Source of the DNA: an uncultured Eubacteriales bacterium
GTDB lineage: Bacteria > Bacillota > Clostridia > Christensenellales > UBA1242
DNA: 8,113 nucleotides
Direction of reading: 5' to 3'
Assembly (NCBI GenBank): GCA_948512295.1
Contig: CAOQRA010000028.1
Span: 7,400 to 15,512 of the forward strand
Shown: in pieces, positions 1 to 5,228 of the stretch
How positions within the stretch are numbered: position 1 is the stretch's first letter
How the letters are laid out: each line of letters opens with the position of its first letter
Translations under genes and position numbers: made by a program
The notes under the pieces: generated by a model
Told to the model about the DNA's origin: nothing
The model's database searches: none
Seen by the model: the letters and a program-made list of their open reading frames with translations, nothing else

Positions 1-34
1 GCCTTGTTTTTTACATTTTCGTTTTTTTGTTATA

Positions 35-43
35 TGTTATAAT
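35..43 (+). promoter_or_regulatory. Extended -10 promoter of the MBL-fold hydrolase gene
   Basis: TGTTATAAT is a consensus extended -10 box (TATAAT at 38-43, TG at 35-36). I see no convincing -35 box at 16-18 bp spacing, which is normal for extended -10 promoters. The box lies inside the longer possible reading frame that opens at 27, which argues for the downstream ATG at 63 as the true start. Confidence 0.6.
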
Positions 44-62
44 AATAAATAAAGGAGAGAAT

Positions 63-701
63 ATGAAAATAACTAAATTTCCACAAAGTTGCATAATGGT
101 TGAAAGCAAAGGCAAAAGAATTTTGATTGACCCGGGTAAAACAAAGTATAGTGAGGAATTTATAGATTTTTGGGAAACTGCTGATGCCATCCTTATAACT
201 CATAGGCATGGCGACCATTTTAACATTGAAGCATTGAAACAACTTAAAGCACCTATTTACAGTACAAAAGAGGTGCAAAGTTTTACGCCAGAGTTAAAGA
301 TTAATGTTATAAAAGAAAATGACGCTTTTGAAATCGGTAATTTGAAAGTTGAAGTTGTTAAAGCAATCCATGGTTATATAATGCCAGCAGGCGAGATTAA
401 TGAAAATGTAGGATTTATTTTAGACGATGGCAAAACAAGAATGTATGTCACTAGCGACACTATACGCTTCAAAAATGATTATAAAGCAGACGTATTATTT
501 GCAGACGTTACCGCCTTTGACGCATCCATGAATTTATGGGGAGCGAGTGCTACCTATAGTGATGTAGGGGCCAAGCTTTTAATAATTGCACATCAAGATG
601 ACGGAAAAATGTTATATGACCAAAAGCAAATTGAGGATTATCTAAAAGCTCAAGGGGTAAATTTTATTATACCAGCAATTATGCAAACGCTTGAGATTTA
701 A
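63..701 (+). CDS. MBL-fold metal-dependent hydrolase (UlaG-like)
   Basis: A predicted soluble metal-dependent hydrolase of 212 residues with the metallo-beta-lactamase fold. The HxHxDH signature is visible as THRHGDH, with likely metal ligands H47, H49, D51 and H52. Further candidates are H103 (in AIHGYIMP), D122 (in TSDT) and H177 (in IIAHQDD). The N-terminal strand ends in LIDPG, as is usual for this fold. The overall pattern fits the small, single-domain UlaG-like/YtnP-like 'MBL fold hydrolase' group, whose substrates are mostly unknown, so no substrate is proposed. The start at 63 is chosen because AAAGGAGAG (51-59) sits just upstream and a -10 box covers 38-43; an in-frame non-ATG start at 27 has neither. 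It looks monocistronic, and the next gene is a separate RNA unit. Nothing appears truncated. No clear hairpin terminator follows. Confidence 0.85.
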   Translation: MKITKFPQSCIMVESKGKRILIDPGKTKYSEEFIDFWETADAILITHRHGDHFNIEALKQLKAPIYSTKEVQSFTPELKINVIKENDAFEIGNLKVEVVKAIHGYIMPAGEINENVGFILDDGKTRMYVTSDTIRFKNDYKADVLFADVTAFDASMNLWGASATYSDVGAKLLIIAHQDDGKMLYDQKQIEDYLKAQGVNFIIPAIMQTLEI

Positions 702-734
702 ATTTTTATTAAAAAGCTATACCCCACAAACACT

Positions 735-763
735 TTGACGTGAAAATGCATAAATTTTATTAA
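735..763 (+). promoter_or_regulatory. Upstream promoter P1 of the stable-RNA unit
   Basis: TTGACG (735-740) is followed after 17 bp by TATTAA (758-763). It lies 44 bp upstream of a better promoter on the same strand. Tandem promoters are common ahead of rRNA and tRNA operons in Bacillota. The -10 match is moderate, so this one is less certain than P2. Confidence 0.45.
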
Positions 764-778
764 AGATGAAAAAACAGT

Positions 779-807
779 TTGACAAATGCACCACACTGTG
801 GTATATT
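779..807 (+). promoter_or_regulatory. Strong promoter P2 of the stable-RNA unit
   Basis: A perfect -35 box TTGACA (779-784), exactly 17 bp of spacer, and a near-consensus -10 box TATATT (802-807) predict transcription starting near 814. No coding frame follows. The next recognisable products are the structured RNA, tRNA-Cys and tRNA-Leu, so this is read as the main promoter of a stable-RNA operon. Confidence 0.75.
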
Positions 808-882
808 AAGTAAGTCAGTTTATTTCTAAGAGATCTCTACTGCCGTAAATGTCATATTAATTTAATATAAATTATTTCAAAC

Positions 883-1184
883 GCGGGAATATTTAAGTTT
901 CCGCCCCATAGACGGAGGGAGATTGGGACGAGGGACCACGAGGATAGCGAGTCAAGTCGTCAGGCTTGTATGCGTAAAGATTGTTATTTTATTCCAATAA
1001 GGTGTAAAATAACCATCGCCGAGAGGTGTCTCCCCAGCATGGTACCATAGCCAAGCGGTAAGGCAAAGGTCTGCAAAACCTTCATTCCCCGGTTCAAATC
1101 CGGGTGGTACCTCCAACTCTGGGCGTCGCCAAACTTTTTAACACGGCTTATGCCTAATTGTTAAAAGTTTGGGTCCCTGCTCCG
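883..1184 (+). ncRNA. Structured RNA that encloses tRNA-Cys
   Basis: This stretch has no coding frame but dense complementarity. Local hairpins are 883-904 (GCGGGAA/TTTCCGC), 983-1013 (9-bp stem GTTATTTTA/TAAAATAAC) and 1129-1172 (a long stem with CCAAACTTTT and AAAAGTTTGG, capped by a GGC/GCC hairpin). Long-range helices join the two sides of the tRNA: CGGAG 913-917 with CTCCG 1180-1184, AGGGACC 931-937 with GGTCCCT 1172-1178, and CCCAG 1033-1037 with CTGGG 1119-1123. The last pair leaves a 3-nt linker on each side of the mature tRNA ends. Without the tRNA, the two halves would make an RNA of about 227 nt. A GGGAC repeat (925-929 and 932-936) and GACG/CGTC (927-930/958-961) offer alternative or pseudoknot pairing. 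I could not assign a known RNA family; a raiA-type clostridial RNA is one candidate to test, but this is a guess. The helices are seen directly; function is unknown. Confidence 0.6.
1041..1115 (+). tRNA. tRNA-Cys (anticodon GCA)
   Basis: The acceptor stem GGTACCA (1041-1047) pairs with TGGTACC (1105-1111), followed by discriminator U1112 and an encoded CCA (1113-1115). U73 is a known identity element of tRNA-Cys. The anticodon stem AAGGT/ACCTT (1066-1070/1078-1082) holds the loop CTGCAAA, giving anticodon GCA at 1073-1075. The T-arm contains GGTTCAAATCC. All arms are intact, so it should be functional. It lies inside the larger structured RNA, with 3-nt linkers to a flanking 5-bp helix, so its maturation would require cutting it out of that RNA. 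Confidence 0.96.
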
Positions 1185-1258
1185 AACTTTCTAATTAAGG
1201 CGCTGTAAATATTGGGACTAGTGCAAATATAAAGATTAATTAAAATCTACCACGATAT

Positions 1259-1344
1259 GCTGGTGTGGCGGAATGGCAGACGCACAGGACTTAAAATCCT
1301 GAGTTCGCAAGGACGTGTGGGTTCGACTCCCACCACCAGCACCA
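1259..1344 (+). tRNA. tRNA-Leu (anticodon UAA)
   Basis: An 86-nt class II tRNA including CCA. The acceptor stem GCTGGTG (1259-1265) pairs with CACCAGC (1334-1340), with discriminator A1341 and encoded CCA 1342-1344. The anticodon stem CAGGA/TCCTG (1285-1289/1297-1301) carries the loop CTTAAAA, giving anticodon UAA (1292-1294), which reads UUA/UUG. A long variable arm follows, typical of tRNA-Leu. It shares the transcription unit with tRNA-Cys. Its 3-prime half, from the anticodon loop on, is duplicated at 5099-5154, which marks it as the integration target of the adjacent element. This copy keeps its 5-prime half and so remains functional. Confidence 0.96.
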
Positions 1345-1361
1345 AAGGAGAGCAATCCGAA
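1289..1361 (+). repeat. Left attachment-site copy (within tRNA-Leu)
   Basis: Direct repeat of 5099-5171, identical except G1347 versus T5157. It starts at the last base of the 5-prime anticodon stem and covers the variable arm, T-arm, acceptor strand, CCA and 17 further bases. Here it is continuous with the intact 5-prime half of tRNA-Leu. Confidence 0.9.
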
Positions 1362-1378
1362 CCGGATTGTTCTTTTTC
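1350..1378 (+). terminator. Terminator of the tRNA operon, partly built from the integrated element
   Basis: GAGCAATCCG (1350-1359) pairs fully (one G-U) with CGGATTGTTC (1363-1372) around a 3-nt loop, followed by TTTTT (1373-1377). The left arm lies within the 73-bp repeat and the right arm lies in the element, so the terminator forms only in the integrated (or circular) arrangement. On the minus strand the same bases encode the C-terminal QSGSDCS segment of the recombinase remnant. Confidence 0.8.
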
Positions 1379-1823
1379 TATCTCGGTATAATCTTCTGCG
1401 TTCTCAAGTTTAATGTTTTTGCTTTCATCGTCGGAAGAGTTAAAGTAAATATCAAAATAGCCGTCATACAAAACAATTTTGTTGACAAACATATAAATCA
1501 TACGCTTGCAAGCAAGTTTATCGGAAGTGTCAACATTTTGGAATGACAAAAACCATTTGTAAATTTTGTAAGCGTCAAGTGGTGAAATTGATTTTGCCTT
1601 TTGCTGAGCAATCTTAATTTCTAAATTCTCTTTTTCTTGTTCAAGTTCATTGAGTTTTTGATTTGTTGTTTTTGAGAATATGCCATTTGCAATCGCATTT
1701 GCCATGTTGTTTAATTGTCTGTCAATCTCACTCATTTGTGCATTGAGAGAGTTCAAAATCAAATCTTTGCCAATATATTCATTGAAAACATCTGCCACCA
1801 TTTGAGATAGTTCCTTGAGTTGC

Positions 1824-1988
1824 TTATTGTTTTTCAAAAGTTTGAATTCCAATTTTGAGAATGTCATTAAGAAAATTGTTTTTGGAAGTGTAAACAACAT
1901 CTTTGGTTTCGTCATACATTTTGTTCAATCTTTCCAACAACTTTTTATCCCTTATTCTCAAGATGTTCTCAGTTTTAATTTCGTCCAT
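1824..1988 (-). CDS. Small ribbon-helix-helix-like ORF, probably truncated
   Basis: This 54-residue frame starts MDEIKTENILRIRDKKLLER and continues with a helix and YTSKNNFLNDILKIGIQ. The pattern (short beta strand NILRIR, helix, SKNxFLxDxLKxGI helix) matches ribbon-helix-helix proteins that accompany relaxases or partition systems on clostridial mobile elements. An AAGGAG motif lies 12 nt upstream of the ATG, a rather long spacing. The frame ends exactly where recombinase-like sequence takes over in another frame (…IQTFEKQ-stop against KLLKNNKQLK). This suggests an internal deletion fused the 5-prime part of this gene out of frame to the recombinase 3-prime part. A frame upstream of it may also belong to the original gene (see findings). 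It is probably a pseudogene fragment, though the remaining RHH domain could still fold and bind DNA. Confidence 0.5.
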   Translation of the reverse strand: MDEIKTENILRIRDKKLLERLNKMYDETKDVVYTSKNNFLNDILKIGIQTFEKQ

Positions 1989-2148
1989 TTGTGGCTTGTT
2001 CTCCTTGTTTAAAGTGTTTGCTTATCTGTTTGTTTTTCGTGTCTTAAAAGTTCAATTTTCGTCCTCCTTTTGTTTAAATTTTTGTTTCGACTTTTAACTT
2101 TTACATTTCACACCTCCTTTTACTTCAATGACTAAATCTTAACATTCT

Positions 2149-2552
2149 CGCTGTGACACCATTTGTCACAGCGAAAAATTTTTTCGACTTTTCTTTGTGA
2201 ATTTTAGCATTGTCGCTGTCAACACGTCTTTGACAGCGGAAAAAAGTTTTTCGTTCGTTTTTCAACTTTTCTTTGCCCATCTTAACATTCCCGCGTCACA
2301 CACGGATTGTTATGCGGGAAAAGTTTTTCATGCAATTTTAGCATTCCCGTGTAAACAACGCCTGTCTATACGGAAAAAGTTTTTCAGATTTTTCTTGCCA
2401 AGTATATCCTTTTAAATGTTTCAATGCCTGATACATTTAAAAAAATTTTCAGCATATTTTAACAAAGTCAATGTTTCAACGGGTGACACATTGAAAATTT
2501 TTCTTTTGTTTTTTGATAATAAAATCGTAGCATCAATGTGCAATACCATGAT
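2149..2552. repeat. Array of seven diverged hairpin repeats, ~63-bp period
   Basis: Seven inverted repeats follow one another at 2149-2173, 2214-2238, 2290-2318, 2347-2373, 2412-2440, 2468-2494 and, weakly, 2532-2552. Centre-to-centre distances are about 55-78 bp, averaging near 63 bp. The first four are preceded on the plus strand by TTAACATT or TTTTAGCATT in alternation. Most are followed by an A-tract/T-tract such as GAAAAAGTTTTTC. Stem sequences differ between units (CGCTGTGACA/TGTCACAGCG; CGCTGTCAA/TTGACAGCG; CCCGCGT/ATGCGGG; CCGTGTA/TATACGG; TTAAATGT/ACATTTAA; TCAATGT/ACATTGA), yet pairing is kept. No convincing protein frame crosses the array. Possible roles are a protein-binding array (partition, oriT or replication origin), a repeat RNA, or serial terminators. 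The function is not known. Confidence 0.7.
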
Positions 2553-2641
2553 AATTTTTTGTTCCTCTATACTATATAGGGACAAGTTTTTAAAATCGGT
2601 TAGGGGTTAAAATTTTTCTAATTGTGTCACTTTTTCACTAA

Positions 2642-2672
2642 TAAAAAAGACAAGCCAAATTTTGACTTGTCT
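2642..2672 (-). terminator. Terminator of the lipoprotein gene
   Basis: Reading the minus strand, AGACAAG pairs with CTTGTCT (plus-strand 2648-2654 and 2666-2672) and is followed directly by TTTTTT (2647-2642). It lies 40 bp beyond the lipoprotein stop codon. A second weak hairpin (TTTAATC/GATTAAA, 2689-2711) lies between them. Confidence 0.8.
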
Positions 2673-2711
2673 AAAGATACGGATATCATTTAATCTTCTG
2701 CTTTGATTAAA

Positions 2712-4391
2712 TTATACTATATCAAATCCTAAAACACTATAAGCATATTCTCTTGAATCAATTTCTGTTGCATTATACCAATATTTATTATAATCCTCAG
2801 TAGGAGATATATAATCAAGATATTTCCATGCACCAATTTGATTGTCTGTTGCAGGGACTACTAAATTCTCCACAGAAAGACCAGCAACTTGCCCTATAGC
2901 AACGTTCTGATAAAAGTGTCTTAATTCGTGCACCATTACATTCAAAAAGTTTGGTGTATAAACATACCCTTCTTCCAGCTTTGGAACACAAATTTTTGTT
3001 GTGCCAATTTCATAATGTCCAAGTGCAGTCCCAAGATGTTCTTGCTCCACAAATTCAAGAGTTAAGCTTGCATTCTTAACAAGCTTTGCTACTTGGTTGT
3101 TGACCATATTTTCAAATGTCTTTTGCGTAAAGTTAAGTTTATTCATATTATATTGAGAAGTTTGCATACCATAAAACATTGAGAATTCAAGATTTTGCTT
3201 ATCTCCTAAGAGTGATATAGTACAATATGTATTAGTATAAGAAGAATAAGCAAATGCTCTATCTCCAAAATTTTCAATTGATTCTGGAACTTCAAGGTTA
3301 TGTATTTCTGGAGAATTTATAATATAGTTGGAAATCCCTGTGACAATCTTTCCATTGACTTGACTTGGAATAGTTAATGAGAAAGAGTTAAATCTATATA
3401 AGGACTCCAATGTTAAGGTGTGATCTTTATTTTCTGAAAAACAGAAGCAACTGCCGTTGCTATCTTCAAAGAATTCGTCAGCCTCTTTAAATTTTGCAAG
3501 AAATGTCATGTTTTCGCTTGGTGTAATTTCAATATATTTATCATTTGAAATTACTTCGCCTCTATCATTTTCCCACTCATACACATAACAACTTTGAAAA
3601 TTTACAACATGCGACATACAATAATCGGTTAAAGCTATAACAGCAGACTCTCCTTTATTGCATACCATATACTCGGTCAAACCTTTGATTGTCCAATTCT
3701 CATTTTCTTCGTTTTCTAGAATCGTATCAACAGAAATTAAGCATTTATCTCTCATGTCAATAAAAGTCAAATCTATTTGCGATGGCAAGTCGTCGTCCCA
3801 AATGACTGTTCTATCTAGATATGGGAGAAGTGTAATATTTTTTATATGTTGAACACTATTTATTACACTAGAGTTTGGCGAAGAAAATTCATTAAAAACT
3901 TTGCTCAAAACTAAGTTCTCATTTCCATAAATATAGTAAGAACAAGCTGGGAAGGATTTGTGTGCATAAGGTAGATAATCTATTTTCACAGACAAGCCGT
4001 TTGTTCCAGTTATATTAAACGGATTTCCGTCAAAAAAGACAAATTCATCAGCATTGTCAGTAAATACTGCTTTGAATGATAGTTGAACAGGTGCGGTCTT
4101 TCTGACTTGAATAATAGATTCATAGTTGTCATTACCAGAATTGCTACTTTCGAATGGATTATTTTCGCCATAGTAATCTTCCCACTTTAAGAAATAATAT
4201 CCGTCATCAGCAACTGGTTTTAAATAAAGATATTCGTCTGTTGTCCCTATCACTTCAACTTGTCCATTCTCGCCAGCTTCAATTATAGTGTCATACACTT
4301 TATCATCGTTTCCTCCGCAAGCTGTTAAAAGAAACATTCCACAAAATGTAGTCATAACAAACAAGATTGTGGCAAAAATCTTCTTTTTCAT
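2712..4391 (-). CDS. Surface lipoprotein with InlB-like and LRR repeats and an HExxH domain
   Basis: A predicted secreted lipoprotein of 559 residues. A positively charged start (MKKK), a hydrophobic stretch and the lipobox LTAC predict lipidation at C25 and anchoring to the outer face of the membrane. Residues about 33-112 resemble the divergent InlB B-repeat (GENGQVEV, GYYFLKW, then FKAVF). A second similar stretch lies around 240-303 (YEWENDRGE, FLAKF). Residues about 337-396 resemble a BspA-type leucine-rich repeat (SLTIPSQV, LEVPESIENFGDRAFAYS). The C-terminal part holds HELRH at 488-492, preceded by LNVMV, and EIDSREYAY at 543-551. Together these fit a gluzincin-like zinc peptidase with H488, H492 and possibly E543 as ligands and E489 as the base. 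AAAGGAG lies 5 nt before the ATG, and a good promoter and terminator flank it. It sits inside the integrated element as apparent cargo. The substrate is unknown, and peptidase activity is inferred from the motif only. Confidence 0.75.
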   Translation of the reverse strand: MKKKIFATILFVMTTFCGMFLLTACGGNDDKVYDTIIEAGENGQVEVIGTTDEYLYLKPVADDGYYFLKWEDYYGENNPFESSNSGNDNYESIIQVRKTAPVQLSFKAVFTDNADEFVFFDGNPFNITGTNGLSVKIDYLPYAHKSFPACSYYIYGNENLVLSKVFNEFSSPNSSVINSVQHIKNITLLPYLDRTVIWDDDLPSQIDLTFIDMRDKCLISVDTILENEENENWTIKGLTEYMVCNKGESAVIALTDYCMSHVVNFQSCYVYEWENDRGEVISNDKYIEITPSENMTFLAKFKEADEFFEDSNGSCFCFSENKDHTLTLESLYRFNSFSLTIPSQVNGKIVTGISNYIINSPEIHNLEVPESIENFGDRAFAYSSYTNTYCTISLLGDKQNLEFSMFYGMQTSQYNMNKLNFTQKTFENMVNNQVAKLVKNASLTLEFVEQEHLGTALGHYEIGTTKICVPKLEEGYVYTPNFLNVMVHELRHFYQNVAIGQVAGLSVENLVVPATDNQIGAWKYLDYISPTEDYNKYWYNATEIDSREYAYSVLGFDIV

Positions 4392-4415
4392 AAAAACTCC
4401 TTTTAATATACCTAT

Positions 4416-4444
4416 ACTTTAACATATATTGCCTAAAAAGTCAA
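4416..4444 (-). promoter_or_regulatory. Promoter of the lipoprotein gene
   Basis: On the minus strand TTGACT (4444-4439) is followed after 17 bp by TAAAGT (4421-4416), with a TG one base before it (extended -10). It lies about 25 bp upstream of the start codon, leaving room for a short leader with the AAAGGAG ribosome binding site. Confidence 0.65.
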
Positions 4445-4539
4445 GAGAAAGTTGAAATATTTTTTATATGGCAATATTATATTTCTTTTTACTTAACTTT
4501 ATCCTTTGTGTCGAATATGAGGTTCGTTCAATCTTAATT

Positions 4540-4545
4540 TATACT
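4540..4545 (+). promoter_or_regulatory. Possible -10 box of the element XRE regulator
   Basis: TATACT lies 20 bp upstream of the ATG at 4565, with no good -35 box at the right distance. Just upstream, CGAA-N7-TTCG (4512-4526) forms a small dyad that could be an operator for the regulator itself, which would fit repression or activation near the promoter. Both points are weak. Confidence 0.3.
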
Positions 4546-4564
4546 TACAATGGTAGGTGTAAAA

Positions 4565-4861
4565 ATGGATTTAAAAGATGTTATACAAAGAATAGGATAT
4601 TTTAGAAATCGAGCAAATTTAAGTGCAAGAGCATTAAGTTTGGACATAGACAAAAATCCCGCTTATATCACAAAGTTGGAAGCGGGTGAATTTGAGCCTT
4701 CAATGCAAGTTGTTTTAGATATAATCGAAACTTGTGGGACAACGCCAGAAGAATTCTTTTATGAAAATGTAAACTCATATAAACTTGACAAAGAGAACTT
4801 GCAAATAATCGAAAAACTCAATGAGAGTAAAAAGACAGCACTTAAAGAGTTGTTGAAATAA
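4565..4861 (+). CDS. XRE/Cro-family helix-turn-helix regulator of the element
   Basis: A 98-residue DNA-binding protein consisting almost entirely of one Cro/C1-type helix-turn-helix domain. The HTH core is about residues 20-43 (SARALSLDIDKNPAYITKLE, then AGEFEP), with the family-typical pattern of Y-I-x-K-x-E in the recognition helix and P-S near its end. The C-terminal tail is short and charged, with no enzymatic or dimerisation domain. The start at 4565 is preferred because TAGGTG lies 6 nt upstream; the alternative ATG at 4550 has no ribosome binding site. It is transcribed divergently from the lipoprotein gene, with 173 bp between the start codons, and lies next to the right attachment site. 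Such small XRE proteins commonly control excision or transfer of mobile elements. Here it may regulate itself or the divergent lipoprotein gene; the target is inferred. Confidence 0.85.
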   Translation: MDLKDVIQRIGYFRNRANLSARALSLDIDKNPAYITKLEAGEFEPSMQVVLDIIETCGTTPEEFFYENVNSYKLDKENLQIIEKLNESKKTALKELLK

Positions 4862-4965
4862 AATAAAGGCACAAAGCGTTTAGATTTTATCTTTTGATAT
4901 TATTTGTCATAAGATATTCTTAATTTTCTAACAATTTGTCGCAAAAGTTTCTAAAAATGAGAAAA

Positions 4966-4984
4966 ATCCCTATTTTAAAGGGAT
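4966..4984 (-). terminator. Possible minus-strand terminator near the right element end
   Basis: ATCCCT (4966-4971) pairs with AGGGAT (4979-4984) around a 7-nt loop. On the minus strand it is followed by TTTTTC. No minus-strand gene is visible to its right inside the element, so it may be left over from a lost gene. The rest of 4862-5098 shows no gene. Confidence 0.4.
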
Positions 4985-5098
4985 GTAGTGATTTTGAAAA
5001 TTGAAAATGGCTGAATGCCTTTATTTATGGGAAGTTTAGGCGGTTTTAGGCAACCTTAAAAAGCCATAAACAACACCGCTTAAAACTGGGTTAGAACA

Positions 5099-5171
5099 AC
5101 TTAAAATCCTGAGTTCGCAAGGACGTGTGGGTTCGACTCCCACCACCAGCACCAAATGAGAGCAATCCGAA
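5099..5171 (+). repeat. Right attachment-site copy (tRNA-Leu 3-prime fragment)
   Basis: Direct repeat of 1289-1361 with one mismatch (T5157 for G1347). It contains the tRNA-Leu anticodon loop, variable arm, T-arm, 3-prime acceptor strand and CCA (to 5154), but no D-arm or 5-prime acceptor strand, so it cannot form a tRNA. It marks the right end of the element. Confidence 0.9.
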
Positions 5172-5210
5172 GCAAAGAGAGAAGTTCAATCCAATACTTC
5201 TCTCTTTTGC
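5172..5210. terminator. Bidirectional terminator, original end of the tRNA operon
   Basis: AGAGAGAAGT (5176-5185) pairs perfectly with ACTTCTCTCT (5196-5205), and flanking AA/TT and GC/GC extend the stem. A T-rich tail follows on both strands. It stands immediately after the right tRNA fragment, so before integration it would have been the terminator of the tRNA-Leu operon. It probably now also ends the convergent small membrane-protein gene. Confidence 0.75.
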
Positions 5211-5228
5211 TTTGACAAGTTCTTAAAT

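Larger units (their letters stand above)
1247..1915 (-). pseudogene. Large serine recombinase, C-terminal remnant
   Basis: This frame keeps only the C-terminal part of a large serine (resolvase-type) site-specific recombinase. It has a coiled coil (NSLNAQMSEIDRQLNN, then NQKLNELEQEKENLEIKI) followed by the typical late motif ACKRMIYMFVNKIVLYDG and a final beta strand. The N-terminal catalytic domain with the active serine and the zinc-ribbon DNA-binding domain are absent. Recombinase-like sequence begins near LLKNNKQLKEL (about 1845); residues before that overlap another ORF in a different frame, so the ATG at 1915 is probably not a real start. The last ~30 residues (VGVEPTRPCELRILS, then PVRLPFRHTS) are the antisense translation of tRNA-Leu, with the stop at 1247-1249 just past the tRNA 5-prime end. 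It cannot be catalytically active. The family assignment rests on C-terminal motifs only. Confidence 0.7.
1289..5171. mobile_element. Degraded 3.8-kb element integrated at tRNA-Leu
   Basis: The element is bounded by 73-bp direct repeats (1289-1361 and 5099-5171, one mismatch) that begin at the anticodon loop of tRNA-Leu and run 17 bp past its CCA. The right copy is a tRNA fragment without a 5-prime half, the classic signature of site-specific integration into a tRNA gene. The contents suggest a decayed mobilizable or conjugative element: a recombinase C-terminal remnant, a ribbon-helix-helix ORF of the kind found in plasmid or mobilization modules, a hairpin-repeat array, a lipoprotein cargo gene and an XRE regulator. 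No complete integrase, relaxase or replication gene remains, so on its own it looks immobile. The boundaries are seen directly; the element type is inferred. Confidence 0.8.

Noticed and set aside
27..62. Longer N-terminus for the MBL-fold hydrolase from a non-ATG codon at 27
   Set aside because: The -10 box (38-43) and ribosome binding site (51-59) lie within this extension; the ATG at 63 is well placed.
829..838. Perfect palindrome AGAGATCTCT downstream of promoter P2
   Set aside because: A lone 10-bp palindrome is easily found by chance; with no second copy it is not called as an operator.
735..1040. Known metabolite riboswitch in the leader of the RNA unit
   Set aside because: Fragments such as GCCGAGAGG recall several riboswitches, but no full consensus fits and no protein gene follows.
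1815..2097. Plus-strand frames of 65 and 64 codons
   Set aside because: They are antisense shadows of the RHH and recombinase-remnant frames.
2149..2552. CRISPR array
   Set aside because: The units are not identical repeats with unique spacers; the stems vary while the flanks are shared, and no cas genes are near.
2197..2610. Open frames of 72 and 64 codons on the plus strand across the hairpin array
   Set aside because: They have no ribosome binding sites, are Phe/Ser-rich translations of T-rich DNA, and run through the hairpins.
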